Below, in pieces: positions 12,490-24,169 of a DNA stretch of 64,000 bases. The notes beneath the pieces are model-generated. The model was not told the DNA's origin, ran no database searches, and worked only from the letters and a program-made list of their open reading frames with translations. This DNA is from Sipunculus nudus (taxonomy: Eukaryota; Annelida; Sipuncula; Golfingiida; Sipunculidae): assembly GCA_026874595.1 (NCBI GenBank), contig CM049319.1:64596417-64660416 (forward strand). The letters run 5' to 3'. Both the position numbers and the translations under genes were made by a program. Positions within the stretch are counted from its first letter, which is position 1. Each line of letters begins with the position of its first letter.

Positions 12490-13580
12490 ACGGCTGTACA
12501 TGTACATTTGTCATAAAAATAATTTTCATGAAATTTTCTATTTTTAGGAGCCGTAAAACAATCAAAAGTAGGTCAACCGGGACGAAACGCGAACTCGATC
12601 TGTAACTGGTCATTATCTGCATACACACCAAAAATCAGGCCAATATCTGCAAGCATTGTGAAAAAAAGTCCGTACAGGTGTATTTGTCATGAAAATTTCT
12701 ATTTTTCATGAAATTTTCTAAGTTAAGGAGCCATAAAACGGTCAAAAGTAGGTCAACCTGGACGAAACGCAAACTCGATCTGTAACTGGTCATTATCTGC
12801 CCACACACCAAAAATCAGGCCAATATCTGCAGGCATTGCGAAAAAAAGTCTGTACATGTGTATTTGTCATGAAAATTTCTATTTTTCATGAAATTTTCTA
12901 AGTTTAGGAGCCGTAAAACAGTCAAAAGTAGGTCAACCGGGAAGAAAGGCGAACTCGATCTGTAACTGGTCATTATCTGCCCACACACCAAAAATCAGGC
13001 CAATATCTGCAGGCATTGCGAAAAAAAGTCCGTACATGTGTATTTGTCATGAAAATTTCTATTTTTCATGAAATTTTCTAAGTTTAGGAGCCGTAAAACA
13101 GTCAAAGTAGGTCAACCTGGACGAAACGCGAACTCGATCTGTAACTGGTCATTATCTGCCCACACACCAAAAATCAGGCCAATATCTGCAGGCATTGCGA
13201 AAAAAAGTCCGTACATGTGTATTTGTCATGAAAATTTCTATTTTTCATGAAATTTTCTAAGTTAAGGAGCCATAAAACAGTCAAAAGTAGGTCAACCTGG
13301 AAGAAACGCGAACTCGATCTGTAACTGGTCATTATCTGCCAACCCAACAAAAATCAGGCCAATATCTGCAGGCATTGCGAAAAAAAGTCCGTACATGTGT
13401 ATTTGTCATGAAAATTTCTATTTTTCATGAAATTTTCTAAGTTTAGGAGCCGTAAAACAGTCAAAAGTAGGTCAACCGGGACAAAACGGGAACTCGATCT
13501 GTAACTGGTCATTATCTGCCCACACACCAAAAATCAGGCCAATATCTGCAGGCATTGGGAAAAAAAGTCCGTACAACTGT
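12490..13580 (+). repeat. Homogeneous 180-bp tandem array of the class-3 element
   Basis: About six units. Consecutive anchors are spaced 180, 180, 179-180, 180 and 180 bp. Internal units differ by only a few substitutions (e.g. cgtaaaaca/cataaaacg, gggacg/ctggacg), whereas the two upstream units at 11.5-11.8 kb are clearly diverged. Each unit contains inverted 'tttcatgaaa'-like segments and no frame that is open through all units. Confidence 0.85.
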
Positions 13581-13673
13581 TTTATTTCGGAAGGACGGAA
13601 GGACGGAAGGACAGAATGACGGACATGGGTAAAACTATATGCCCCGGCCACTTTGTGGCGGGGGCATAAAAAC

Positions 13674-15371
13674 AAGTGACCCATTGTAAAAGCAAAATTG
13701 CACTGTTAACATATGGACAGAAGATCAGCATTATTATAACCTTAACCCATAACTGTAGTTAGTCAACAGTTAATTGCTAATAAACAAACAGAGCTCAGAA
13801 TACAGAACAAAAAGTTATACATAAAACCATTGTCACAATACTGAAAATACTGAATCCATGAGTAGGCTAAGTAAATGTTTTACTAGGTTCAACTTTACAC
13901 ACAGCTGCAAATAACATACTTGTATGTAAATGTCAGATATGTCAACAAACTTGAACTATAACTGTGTATCATAGCATACTGCTGGATTAATTCAAATGTT
14001 GATCAATGCATGTTCATTCATATTTTATACAGTGTTAAAAATGGGTTCCACAAATATTTATGTGAAAATGATATATGCACATGGCATATAACCTATAAAG
14101 CAGGTGCTCTCTGACTCTCATCACGGTCTGCAGGGACGAAAACTTAATTACAGTGCTTCAATCAACGACTGATTTGTAACCTCCCCATACAAGGAGCTTA
14201 GTAGTGTTTGTGCACAATGCGATATTTTTTTTTAAAATAGAGCTTCATTAATCATTGTTATGAACATCATGATATAAAGTTTTGCAGAACAGTAAGAGTA
14301 TCTTGTTTAGATCCAGACTGCAGCTTACTCCCAATAGGATGTGCTTTTTACATGAGTTGTGTATTTCTATCCATCTTGGCACATGCCACACTGCACAATA
14401 GCCATGAATTTATATGAAGCAACACAGCATTGTGCATTTTGTTTGTATTACAAAGGGATATACACATATTTAAATTAAGTGTCAATGCGTACGTACTGGC
14501 TTATGTACCATAACTGAATCTTTAAGTAATTTAACTCAGATATTTATGATTTAATGGGAAGTTAATTCTGCCTTTGATAAACATTAAGAGCTTATAATTC
14601 AACTTATGTGCAAATGTGGGATGTTAGAAATATCTGATAGCATATTTTAGTCACCCTTGGTGGAGTATGGTGCTTGCTGCGCCTTTATTAAACTGTCCTC
14701 TGACATGTCTTTACCAGCAACATGTCAAGCCCTTGTCCTGTTGTTTGAATTATGTCACACTTCCTGCTGACCAACACAAACTCAAGGCCCAGTAAGCTGT
14801 TCTTGTCTATAAATTTGGTCTAAAATGCCAGGTTATACCCTCACCATACTTTATACCCAGTTAAAATTAAGCCTAGGTCAGCATATTCTCTGGCCAAGGC
14901 TATTTTTTAACACACTGCAATCAGGTAGGAACTAATTTTGTTTTATAAGGAATAATGTTTTCTATTACAAATCACCCAAATAAATTGTATTAAATTTTCA
15001 GCCAGGGTTCTTTGAAAATTAAATGTCACATTCTTAAGTTTTTAATGAATATTGGTCCAATGAAGCGGATAATTGGCCCTAAGCCTCCCAATAAGCTTCA
15101 TACTACTGCATAAACCACCCCTCCCACCCACAGATGATATCAGTCTTTTATATCATGAAATAAAATTTATCTCGGTATATTGTGATATCAAAATATCAGT
15201 TACTGGAGCAGGAACTGCAGTTCTTGTTATCATATCAAGATTGTCAATGCTTTCCACCATGTTTCTGGGACAAACAGAAAATCAGCAAATTGTTGGCAAA
15301 TCCTCCCATGAAAATCCCTGCACCAAATGGAGTTCTGCACCAAAGCCCCTTCCCTCACCCTCAGTCAAAAA

Positions 15372-15383
<12 letters not shown>
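13674..15383. other. Unassigned stretch
   Basis: Starts with a truncated class-1 5' motif ('caagtgaccca', 13,673-13,683). The rest shows no repeat shared within the window, no tRNA-like fold and no convincing exon. The ORF at 15,073-15,375 is short, low in conserved-looking composition and runs into the TA tract. Confidence 0.35.
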
Positions 15384-15402
<19 letters not shown>

Positions 15403-15720
15403 TATTTACTTATTTAAGGGAAGACTTTTGTCCTCATTACCATTAAGGGTAGGGGGCTTTTGTTTGAGGAACTATTTCCCAGGAAAGGCGTTTTTTTTTT
15501 TGGGGGGGGGGGGACTTTAGTCCTCTCCATTAAGGTAGGTGGGCTTTTGACTGGGGGGGGGGGGCTTTTGTCCTGGGGGACTTTTACCAGAGGCTGCTTT
15601 TGTTTTCTTTATCATTAAAGTAGAGGGATTTTTGACTGGGGCCCATGCTTTTGTCCTGGGAGAGTTTTTACCACATGGGCTTTTGTCCAGGGGCAGGGGG
15701 TTACCCATATAACAAGCAAT
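15384..15720. repeat. (TA)n and G-rich degenerate repeat ('ggcttttgtcc')
   Basis: A TA microsatellite (about 15,384-15,406) is followed by at least six imperfect copies of a 'ggg-cttttgtcc-tgggg' motif with runs of up to 12 G (15,420-15,705). The asymmetry, G-rich on the plus strand, suggests either a decayed transposon terminus made of short sub-repeats or a G-quadruplex-forming tract. No coding content. Confidence 0.5.
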
Positions 15721-16733
15721 TTAATATATTAATTGTTTTAATAATATTTTTTTAAGGTTGCACCCCTGGCTAAAACTCAACCCATTTTAATTTAATATCA
15801 GACCTGTACAGTACATATAATTTCAAACATGGTGTAGTGTCTTTCTAATGGTATATGTATTTATGAAATACACATTAATTTTTTTTATAAACAATTTTAA
15901 TATTTTGGAAATGTTTTAAAAAAGTATATTTGATTTTAAGCAACCAATCACAGCAAACCACTTATTAGTTGCCCAATGACAAATTTCATTAAAATATCTC
16001 AAACCATTTTTTTTGTTTTTCCTCTACCATGTTTCTTTCAAAATAATGTTTTAAATTTTGATTTGATAAAAAATTTAAATTTCACTTTTGAACATGAATT
16101 AATCTGGATACCTAAGTTGTTAAACAAGGCCTTTAAACTGAACAATGGACCATAACTAAGGCTATAAGCAGGTAGAAAACAAAACAGAACAAACAACATC
16201 CAAACAACAGCCCACTTTGCACCTTAGATACAGTATAAGAGATAGGGCTGATTTTATCCAGGGTATAAAGTGAACAGGGGTTATTCTGGCCTGCAACACT
16301 GAACTGACCAATGGACACGAAAAGAGCCTGTCTGTACATAATTCATGCCTGGTTAGCTCTCAGTGCCCTCTATTGAAATGTCTGCGACTTGTGTACCTAC
16401 AAACTAGATCTCTTCAGTGTTTATTTACTGGGCCAGACCATTTTGTAACCACAATAGGTGACATATTTATAGCTTAATGTTTTTAAAGACACAGAATTTC
16501 ACACATACCGTGAATATTATTAGTGTACCACAAGACCAGGAACTAATTCAGGTAACATCAAGTGTTCATGTGGAATCATGGCAACACAATGAAACAAGTC
16601 TAGTGTTAAATAAGTCTGAATGTAACATAGCTGTAACCGAGTGCCAGGTCACCAGAATTTTATAGGAGTTTTATAGGAGGAAGGGCTTAAGTTGGTTAGC
16701 ACCAGCCCCCATTACAAGGTTTTAGGCAGATTG

Positions 16734-16734
<1 letters not shown>
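15721..16734. other. Unassigned stretch
   Basis: No repeats shared with the rest of the window and no splice-flanked frame that I trust. The ORF at 16,477-16,665 lacks any recognisable motif. Confidence 0.3.

Positions 16735-16769
<35 letters not shown>
16735..16769 (+). repeat. G35 homopolymer
   Basis: Thirty-five consecutive G residues. The other long G/C runs in the window are 9053-9077, 54,917-54,945, 26,750-26,760, 28,258-28,269 and 43,950-43,968. Length is liable to be an assembly or sequencing estimate. Confidence 0.85.
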
Positions 16770-16772
<3 letters not shown>

Positions 16773-16927
16773 CATGCATAAGTCTTTGCTGCCTGAATTT
16801 CGCCACATTTTTCTTAAACTATTAATATTTTACATGTCAAAACATACTACTTAAAAGAGTTCTACAAAACAATAAAAATTTTATGATCAATGTTAATTAC
16901 ATTACAATATTTTAAAACTAATTAGTT

Positions 16928-19060
16928 CAAAGCCTCCAGGCCTAATGTGAACCTGTGCAACAGATACAGATCAGGCATAATGGTTCCATGCTGGACCATT
17001 ATTTTTCAAGTACACGTGTGAACTGTATATATACATGTACAATGCAAGTACTAAACATTTTGAACACGACTATTAGTGCCAATTACACAACTGTAACTCC
17101 TGAAAATACTGGCACGGATGTACACAACACAAAATGATTGTACATTGCGCAACCAGTCTTAAGTATGAGAAAGTCATGGATGGTGTATAGGTAAAGGTAG
17201 GTATAGTCTGCTGGGCTTTTACACACGAGCCTAATAACTCATCAGGCCGGAGCTTATCCCAGTTTCTGTAGCGTGAAGCGACTTAGGAGTTAAACTCCTC
17301 CTGGATGGGACGCTAGTACATCGCAGGTTACCTTCCCAGTATCTACTGGTACCCATTTCTACTGCTGGGTGGACAGAGGCACACTAGTGGTTGGGACCTT
17401 GCCTAAGGGTCTTGGCACGGTGTGGGTCTGACCGGGATTCGAACTCACAACCTCTTGATCATGAGCCCAGCACCATAACCATTACACCACCGCCCCCACA
17501 TGGATGGTGTATGGACATGCAAAATTGCAGGCAGATACTTCAACCCTCTCGGACTATGTGCACAGATGCAAATGAAACTCAAAAACAGTTGTAGATGGCA
17601 ACACAAGTCTTGTATACAACATATCTATCTGAGATGTATGGACATGCATTATGTCAGCTGATATGTCAAATCAGCCCTGAGAAATAAGCAGGAGCATTCA
17701 CTGTGCAAAAATTATTGTAGGTGGTGCCACCCATCTTGTATACAACAGAGCTATATCTGAAATGTATGCATATGCCTAGTATTATGTAGCAGAAGCCATC
17801 AGAGATACATGGACAGGCCAAAATTTAAGGCAGATACATTTCTCTTGAGTCAGGGACACTGGACTGACCAAGCTCAGCTGAGGCAAGCAGTTGCCCCAAG
17901 TAAATTGAAGCCAATTGCCAGCTGCAGCAACTGCACTGAGTAAACTCTTGACCTGTACCTGACTGCACTGAGTGAACTCTTGGCCTTTTGCAAAATCTGA
18001 TACCGATGTCAGTCTGCCAAAAAAGCTCTATAAATAGATCCAGATTGACCTTTGATCTGTTGCCAAACTGAAATAGTTGGCAGTTTGCCAAGCTATTTAT
18101 AGATACAGACAAAATTCTGTCATGTTGCCAAATATGTTTATACATACTGAAAGACTCTGGCTACAATATTTTTTTCAACTGCTAATTTTTTATCAAAATG
18201 TTTAGAATAATAACATATGCCTATAGCAAGCAAAATCAAAATACAGATATATTTAATTCTTGGATTTATCTTACACATAAGCTGGATATGAAACCAATTA
18301 TTTATGTTGCCTGTACAGCTCTGCTTATATATCCAAAGAGCTCAGTTTGTTGATACAATTAATCTACTAGCTTTGTATACCAAAGTATCTCACAAATATC
18401 ATTTAAGTAAACTTCAACAAATTTCACTTAAGAATAATTTTTGTGCAATGTTACACAAGTTGAAACAACAGTTTTGCAAAAGAATAATATTGCAACCCTC
18501 AGTTTGAAAAAGGCTTACTAATGGCCACAAGACCACCTTAAGCTTTCCTTGACACTGCAACAAATCAATGAACCCAATCTATTATTATACAATTGTAAGA
18601 ACCCTACTCTAGGTTCTTGTGAAAAATTAAACCATTATTTCAGCTTGACAGTCTCACCATTAAACATTTTTAGCTGAGAAGGGCTCAAATTGTGAGTTTT
18701 TTGCCTGTAAAAAGACAGAGTGATGTAGTTGGTGCCACAAAAACCTCAATTTTAAGTTGAATTATGAGTCTTGTGACAAACATTTGCACAAAACTTGGTG
18801 ATTTTAGCTTCTGTGGTTTTTGACATTGTTGTGTTAGTATGCTAGCTTGGCAAATGACTAAGTCAAAATCCTGTAACTCTCCAAAAACTCTTTGAGCCTA
18901 AACCATTCAAACAAACAAGAGCAATAGTTCCTGAGATTATTTCTGTGAAATATCAGACAAAATGGCTTAACATTACTGAGAAGATTTTAAAAGGTTTTTT
19001 AACTTTTCCCCTATAAAATCTAAGTAAATTCAAAGACAGATCTCACAATGTATTGTAAAA
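16928..19060 (+). mobile_element. Class-4 element copy 2 (decayed, split by a SINE)
   Basis: The 5' end is 'agcctccaggcctaatgtgaacctgtgcaac', with the subterminal repeat GTGAACCTGTG at 16,947-16,957. E-type repeats ('tgcactgagtgaactcttgg', 'tataaatagatccag') lie at 17,590-18,110 and a GGTGGTGCCACC variant at 17,719. An H-type module occupies about 18,700-19,060, with a decayed palindrome at about 18,730. The 3' terminus is not clear. The element is interrupted at 17,189-17,498 by a SINE. Confidence 0.6.
17189..17498 (-). mobile_element. tRNA-derived SINE with 14-bp target-site duplication
   Basis: On the minus strand the head reads GGTGGTGTAATGG..., an RNA polymerase III A-box match, followed by GAGTTCGAATCCC, a B-box match, about 50 nt downstream. 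The body (about 220 bp) continues to a short tail near 17,190. The element is flanked by a perfect direct repeat CATGGATGGTGTAT at 17,175-17,188 and 17,499-17,512, as expected for LINE-mediated insertion. The host class-4 sequence is continuous once the SINE and one repeat copy are removed. About 310 bp long. I cannot assign it to a named SINE family. Confidence 0.85.
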
Positions 19061-20369
19061 TTCAAACCATAGGTTGCATCATTTTTACAAGTCACGTACA
19101 TCCTGACTTCAAAGGCATCCCAACAACCTGGTATCCTGACTGCCTATGGTGCAAAACTATAACTCAAGCAATACTGCTATGAATCTGCATGGTTTATAAA
19201 CTAGGTACAAAGTTTAAAACCAAAAGATAAATCATACAGTTTAAATACAATTCATTTAATTAAATGAGAAACAACAGTATCATAACATATGAAGTCAAAT
19301 TTAATTTGTCAGATAGGATTTATAGTGTACAGGAGTCCAGAGGTCAGAAGCATTCTAATTACATTTTTGCATGCATTATATGTGCTGTAAAATGATGTCT
19401 TTATTGTCCTTTCTTACTGGGTTGAGTAGCATTAAATACAATGATAAGTTAAATGACTGTTTGAATATAATAAATAGCCCGAAACAAAATAATATCACTC
19501 TTGTGCAACTATTTAATTGCCTGGAGATCATCTAAAGTAGCATGGATACAATAGCTTCTGCATGCATGACCTATCCTCCACATTGGGGATATTTTGATTT
19601 GTCAAAAGAACACTGAAAAATTGGAAAGAATATTTTGGTTTTAATGTATTCAATCAATTTTAAAAAAATTCACTCATGAATACTGAAATGGGCTCTAAAA
19701 TTGAATTCAGTAACACTTGAATTATTTTAAATAATGTTGGCTATTAAGGCATCACATACATTGAATTACCAGAAGAATTAAATGAAACCTGTCAGTCATA
19801 AAGTGGGTATTATGAATGGTTTATTGACTGGTCAATTTTAAAAAAATAAACTCCAGTCCAATATATTATATGTACTGAGAAGTATTGCTTTTAATTCTGT
19901 GATTTTATCTTGAAAGTCAATAATTTAAAGGTAGATAATATGGTATAATAGTGTGTTGAATCAGATCCATCATGACACTAAATGATGTCCTCTTCAGTAT
20001 AATTAAAGGTTTGTATGTGGCCATTTCAATAATTAAAATATATCTGTGTTTATTATCAGTTCAGCACTGTGAAATGCTTATTTCTTTTAATTTTTGTAAA
20101 ACTCTCCCCTTGCTAAATGACATGCAGATATTACAAGAGATACAAAAAAAAACAGACAGACAAGCACACACTGCCAGAAAGATAAACAGACAGACAGAAA
20201 TCAGATGGGACAGAAATGGAGACATAGAGGTTGACACAAAAGCAGACACACACTGACAGACAGAAATGTTGAAAGATAAAAATGCATTGGTAAAAATGTT
20301 CTTGATGTAAAGATGATAAGCTAAAAGTTTATTTATCAATATTTAGAACATTTTTTTGGCATTAACCTG
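19061..20369. other. Unassigned stretch with a CAGA-rich patch
   Basis: Mostly AT-rich sequence with no shared repeat. At 20,150-20,270 a CAGACAGA/CACACTGACAGA-rich patch produces overlapping ORFs on both strands (19,972-20,256 plus, 20,061-20,339 minus). These are low-complexity artefacts. Confidence 0.35.
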
Positions 20370-20424
20370 TATATATATATATATATATATATGGCACAGT
20401 GCTCAATGGTTTACCCAGAGCATA

Positions 20425-20750
20425 TAAATATATATCATGTTTAAGGAATCAAACGATTGTAAGCATCGTGTTTACTAATTTGTTTCATACCGTTGTACCG
20501 CATTCTTCAGAACGGTACGATTGGAGGGGTTGTACATTGAACGTCTGATATCTCTTACATAAACTCAACACAAAGAGTAATCAAGATTAGGCACGTTGTA
20601 CAGGTATTAAGCACAAACACGCTTCAGTGAACAACCAGATGTACAATGTACAATCCCTCCAGTCATACTGTACTAAAGAGTGTCATACAAATTAAGGTAC
20701 GAAACTAATTATTCATCATGATGCTTACAACTTGATTCCTTACACATGAA

Positions 20751-20757
<7 letters not shown>
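20425..20757. mobile_element. Palindromic MITE with ~115-bp inverted arms, TA-flanked
   Basis: The left arm (about 20,428-20,545, 'tttaaggaatcaa', 'ttgtaagcatc', 'ggttgtacattg') is the approximate inverse of the right arm (about 20,645-20,755, 'caatgtacaatccctcc', 'gatgcttacaacttgattcctta'). A ~95-bp loop separates them, and (TA)n tracts flank both sides (20,370-20,392; 20,752-20,790). There is no ORF. The size, long TIRs and TA flanks fit a Tc1/mariner-type MITE. Confidence 0.7.
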
Positions 20758-20788
<31 letters not shown>

Positions 20789-20790
20789 TT

Positions 20791-21249
20791 TAGAGAGAGA
20801 GGGGGGAGAAAGATATTGAGAGAGACAGGGGTAGTTATAATTTCTTGAAATTCCATTTTTCTTGAAATTCCATTTCACTTGAGAATTTCAATATCATTCA
20901 GTTATCATTTTGAATTTAAAATCAAATGTTTTCTATAACAACTATGAAGCAAAATTAATAGACAGAGACAAAGATTGCTAAGGCAACATCTGAAGCAAAG
21001 TCCTACGCCAACAAGAATTCATTGGAAGCACAGATGAAAGCTACAACTGTGTAACTTTTCACATGTAACCACCTTTTTCAGAGAAAAATTCTGCATAATC
21101 CCTTTATTTTGATGCAGTCTGTGCTGTTTTGTTGATCAAAATGATGCACAAACTAATCAGACCTAATCATCCCAAATATATCACCTACAAATATACATAT
21201 TAAAATAAACAATTTGGCCAGACAGTTTTGGAGAAGCTAAAATTTTTAT
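20791..21249. other. Unassigned stretch
   Basis: A GA-rich patch (20,793-20,830) and a small duplicated 'ttcttgaaattccattt' (about 20,840-20,885). Nothing else recognised. Confidence 0.35.
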
Positions 21250-22791
21250 GCACCAGAACCTGCTGTGAGGGGACACGAGGATGAGTGGACACCTTCGATG
21301 TATGGACACTAAGCCAATGTCCCGATCCATTTCCCATTAAAATTGACCTGTCATGAGCGGACACCTGCTAAAAGCAGACAGGGACAGTCCTGTTTGGCCC
21401 AAAATTCTGTCATGAACGGACAACAGAGTCTGATTTATCAGCGGCCACCAATTACGCTGCACGTGTGTACCAGCTGAACAGCTCTGCGGAATGCTTTGTG
21501 CATGCAGTGAATGGCTCATATATTGATTCATTCATAGATATTATGTAAATCGCGGGAATTCCATATCATATGACTGACACGACCAATGAGCATCAACATT
21601 AGGTGACTGGAGTCTTTTCCTGTCATACAAGCATGGTGGACGAGTGGTTTGCACCGGCAAACTTGCGGCACTATTTGATGGTTGCAAAATTAATAACGAT
21701 AGCATAATTGATAATTGTAACTCTAACTGTTTCAAAAATCATCGCTGAATTTGAGGCATCCAGTCATAATCTCAATATCAAGATAAAAGTTAAATGTTGA
21801 AAATTATTTCCGTCCAAATATAGAGTTTAAAGTCAAAGTATTTGAGTCGATTTCAGTGTTTGAAATCACCGTACATAGTTCAAATTTGATTGCACTTAGC
21901 ACTGGCTGGCCACAGCTACCGAAGGCCACCGAATGCTCCCGATCACTCCAGTGTTTCCACCATATTAAATGCCCGCCTGATGTGAAACGGAGTCACCGCA
22001 ATGTTAATCTGACTAAATTATTGCTGAATTTGAGGCATCCGGTCATAATTTCAATGTTGGGATAAAATTGTGATGTGGAAAACTGATATCGATCCAATGT
22101 TGAGTTTGAGGTGTCCGGATTTGAATGATTTCTCATGGACCCTACACAAGGGATATGAGATAAAACTCATTTTGACAGACATAAATTTACTCTTCTGTGT
22201 CGTGGATAGAACATATAAATTTTAATAGTTCATTAAAAATTGAAATTAATGCAGTATCTTAATGACACCCTTATCTTTGATTCCAAATATTCTCCTGTCA
22301 TGCAAGTTTGGCTAAACCAGAGGTTTGCAGGATGACTTTTATTTATTTATTCAGAAACAAATATTTAATTATTCAGAAACAATATGTGATTAAGAAATAT
22401 TATAGATATATTTTATTAAATAAAAATTTGTTTTAAGAGTTATTTTAGTAGAAAAGTAACTATTTCAATGAAATTCTACTCAGGATCCACCAATATTTAA
22501 TTTTTTGTATTTAAACATGAACCAGCTCTTGAAAGACTTTTTAATCATGTCATAAAATATCTGCTTTCCTGTGTAAGATGTCCATATAAATATTTGTTCA
22601 TATATTATTGATATAAAAAAAAATTATTTATATATATTTATAGGTAAGTGATTCTTCTTTTTTAATTGTTGAATGAATCTCTATACAGTAATAATTATTC
22701 CCACCCGCATCTGTCCCTACCTCTCATGAAGGGACACCTGCAATGTAGGGACACTTTGCTGATATCCCACAGGTGTCCCCTCACAACAGGT

Positions 22792-22795
<4 letters not shown>
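21250..22795. mobile_element. pogo/Tigger-like TIR element, no intact transposase
   Basis: The left end 'cagaacctgctgtgagggg' with repeated 'ggacac' motifs (21,253-21,380) is the inverse of the right end at about 22,690-22,793, read on the minus strand as 'cagaacctgttgtgagggg'. The right end abuts a (TA)n tract. CAGAACCT...GGACAC ends with internal GGACAC sub-repeats are typical of pogo/Tigger-type elements, which use a TA target. The interior holds two ~60-bp direct repeats ('tgaatttgaggcatcc', 21,745 and 22,023). No DDE-type protein was seen. Confidence 0.6.

Positions 22796-22857
<62 letters not shown>
22796..22857. repeat. (TA)31 microsatellite
   Basis: About 62 bp of uninterrupted TA at the right end of the pogo-like element. 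It probably grew from a TA target site. Confidence 0.9.
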
Positions 22858-22860
<3 letters not shown>

Positions 22861-23052
22861 TATTATGTTATAACCTTATGTACTCTATACCCTTTAATAA
22901 CTCTTGATGCTTTGGTACAATTTTTAGTATTAAGCTTACAAATCCTGTATAAACAGATACAATATGGACTGTGTACAGACTGAGACAGATTGATCACCGA
23001 TCACATCAAAATAACAAATGTGAACCTATCCATAAATTAATTGAATACTCAC

Positions 23053-23120
23053 AACATGTGGTGTTCCCAGGACCTGGATAACAGGCTTTTCTTCACAAGG
23101 CACCACTTGCAAGTTGCTTT
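23053..23120 (-). CDS. Candidate internal coding exon (68 nt), unknown protein
   Basis: On the minus strand a tract ending 'gtgttttag' forms the acceptor and a strong GTGAGT donor follows. The 68-nt exon has one fully open phase: two bases complete the previous codon and 22 codons follow, ending exactly at the donor (phase 0). The peptide includes NLQVVPCEEKP and VIQVLGTPHV, with ordinary amino-acid composition unlike the repeat-derived ORFs. The upstream candidate exon 24,170-24,411 ends in phase 1, which is exactly what this acceptor needs. The joined codon would be GAA (Glu). I do not recognise the family, and neither the first nor last exon was found. Confidence 0.5.
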
Positions 23121-24169
23121 CTAAAACACAAAACAATATATATAAATATATATATCAAACTAAGTATATTTATATGTCACATGTCACAGTCAAGATTGAA
23201 ATCCAAGCAAACTTAAAATTAACTGGATGAGATAGCAATTGTTTTTGCCAAGGCGAGATTATGATCTCATCAAGGCAGATTTTAAATTTATGCTTATATA
23301 ATTGATAGGATGGGCAATATTATCCATATATTGCTATAATTGTTATATAACAATCCAGCAGTTCATGTACCACATTTCCTTGATCAGACACCTATGCTGT
23401 ATTTTTATCTGCCCCTGCTTTGACTGGGACTCTAATCAAAGCAGGCTTCTCTTTAAGGCCAGTATTTATTGAAAATACTCCACAGACAAAAAGCAATTGA
23501 TCATTAAACAAAAAACCTGCCAGTCACTACTTGGGGACGCAGTTGAAAACATCACCGGTAAATGGATTGCGTTTTCAAAATATCCCAAGTTCAATAGGCA
23601 TATGGGACACACAGGCAATCAGGTATCATAACAAAAATTAACTCGGAATGAATCACGAGGGATTTAGAAGCTGTCCACAATAACCTGTCAGTTTGGCATG
23701 AGACCATGTGACACAGTGTTTATGTTGGTTTCCATTTATTGTGCACCACATGCAATTGGTAACGTTGTTTCCATCTGAATATGGGGTGTTCTAATAAGAT
23801 AAGAAGCAATTGTAGTCTGAAGCTAAAAGGTTCACGCAGTTGGCTCGTGTCTAGCAGCAGGCAGTGTTATGAGATCAGAACAGACTTATGAGATACTAAA
23901 CAAATTTAAGTTTTACCATTAAAAGATGCGTTCTGTTTTGTTTAAACTCTGGGGAGTTGTTCATTCATTCTCAGCAGCATCCTTCTGCAAGAGGCCATTT
24001 ATACTCAAAACATAGCTCTTCTAGAAAGAAAGTGTGGGACAGCTGGGACCAATAATGTCTCAACTGTCAAGTTAGATTTCAAAGAAACAACTTCTATTGA
24101 CATTTCATGCTAGCGTATACTTACCAAATATTTGAATAGACTACATTACCCTCTTCAGTACATTCATAC
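23121..24169 (-). other. Putative intron between the two candidate exons
   Basis: 1049 bp running from a GTATGA donor to a TTTTAG acceptor on the minus strand. It contains a decayed fragment related to the palindromic 'gagatt' element ('gtcacagtcaagattgaaatcc', 'aaggcgagattatgatctcatcaaggc', about 23,170-23,290). The rest is unassigned. Confidence 0.4.

Larger units (their letters stand above)
11437..13673 (+). mobile_element. Class-3 element with 180-bp tandem array
   Basis: The 5' end is ACTAG followed by a perfect hairpin (GTGTCG, loop GTA, CGACAC; 11,444-11,458) and ATGCCCCCGCC at 11,461-11,471. The 3' end carries the exact inverse GGCGGGGGCAT at 13,657-13,667 inside a 14-bp-stem hairpin (13,638-13,668), followed by AAAAA. 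Two diverged units sit at about 11,500-11,800. A family-I fragment interrupts at about 11,835-12,487. Near-identical units then follow, with 'aaaaaaagtccgtaca'-type anchors at about 12,662, 12,842, 13,022, 13,202, 13,382 and 13,561. A GGAC/GGAA tract (13,590-13,625) precedes the terminus. Confidence 0.85.

Noticed and set aside
12490-13580. CRISPR-like regular array
   Set aside because: Whole 180-bp units repeat without unique spacers, and the context is a eukaryotic transposon.
18519-18554. 36-nt phase-0 microexon on the minus strand between ttgttgcag and GTAAGC
   Set aside because: It lies within the span of class-4 copy 2 and is too short to support; phase compatibility alone is weak.
19972-20339. 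Overlapping ORFs on both strands
   Set aside because: They come from a CAGACAGA low-complexity patch with biased composition.
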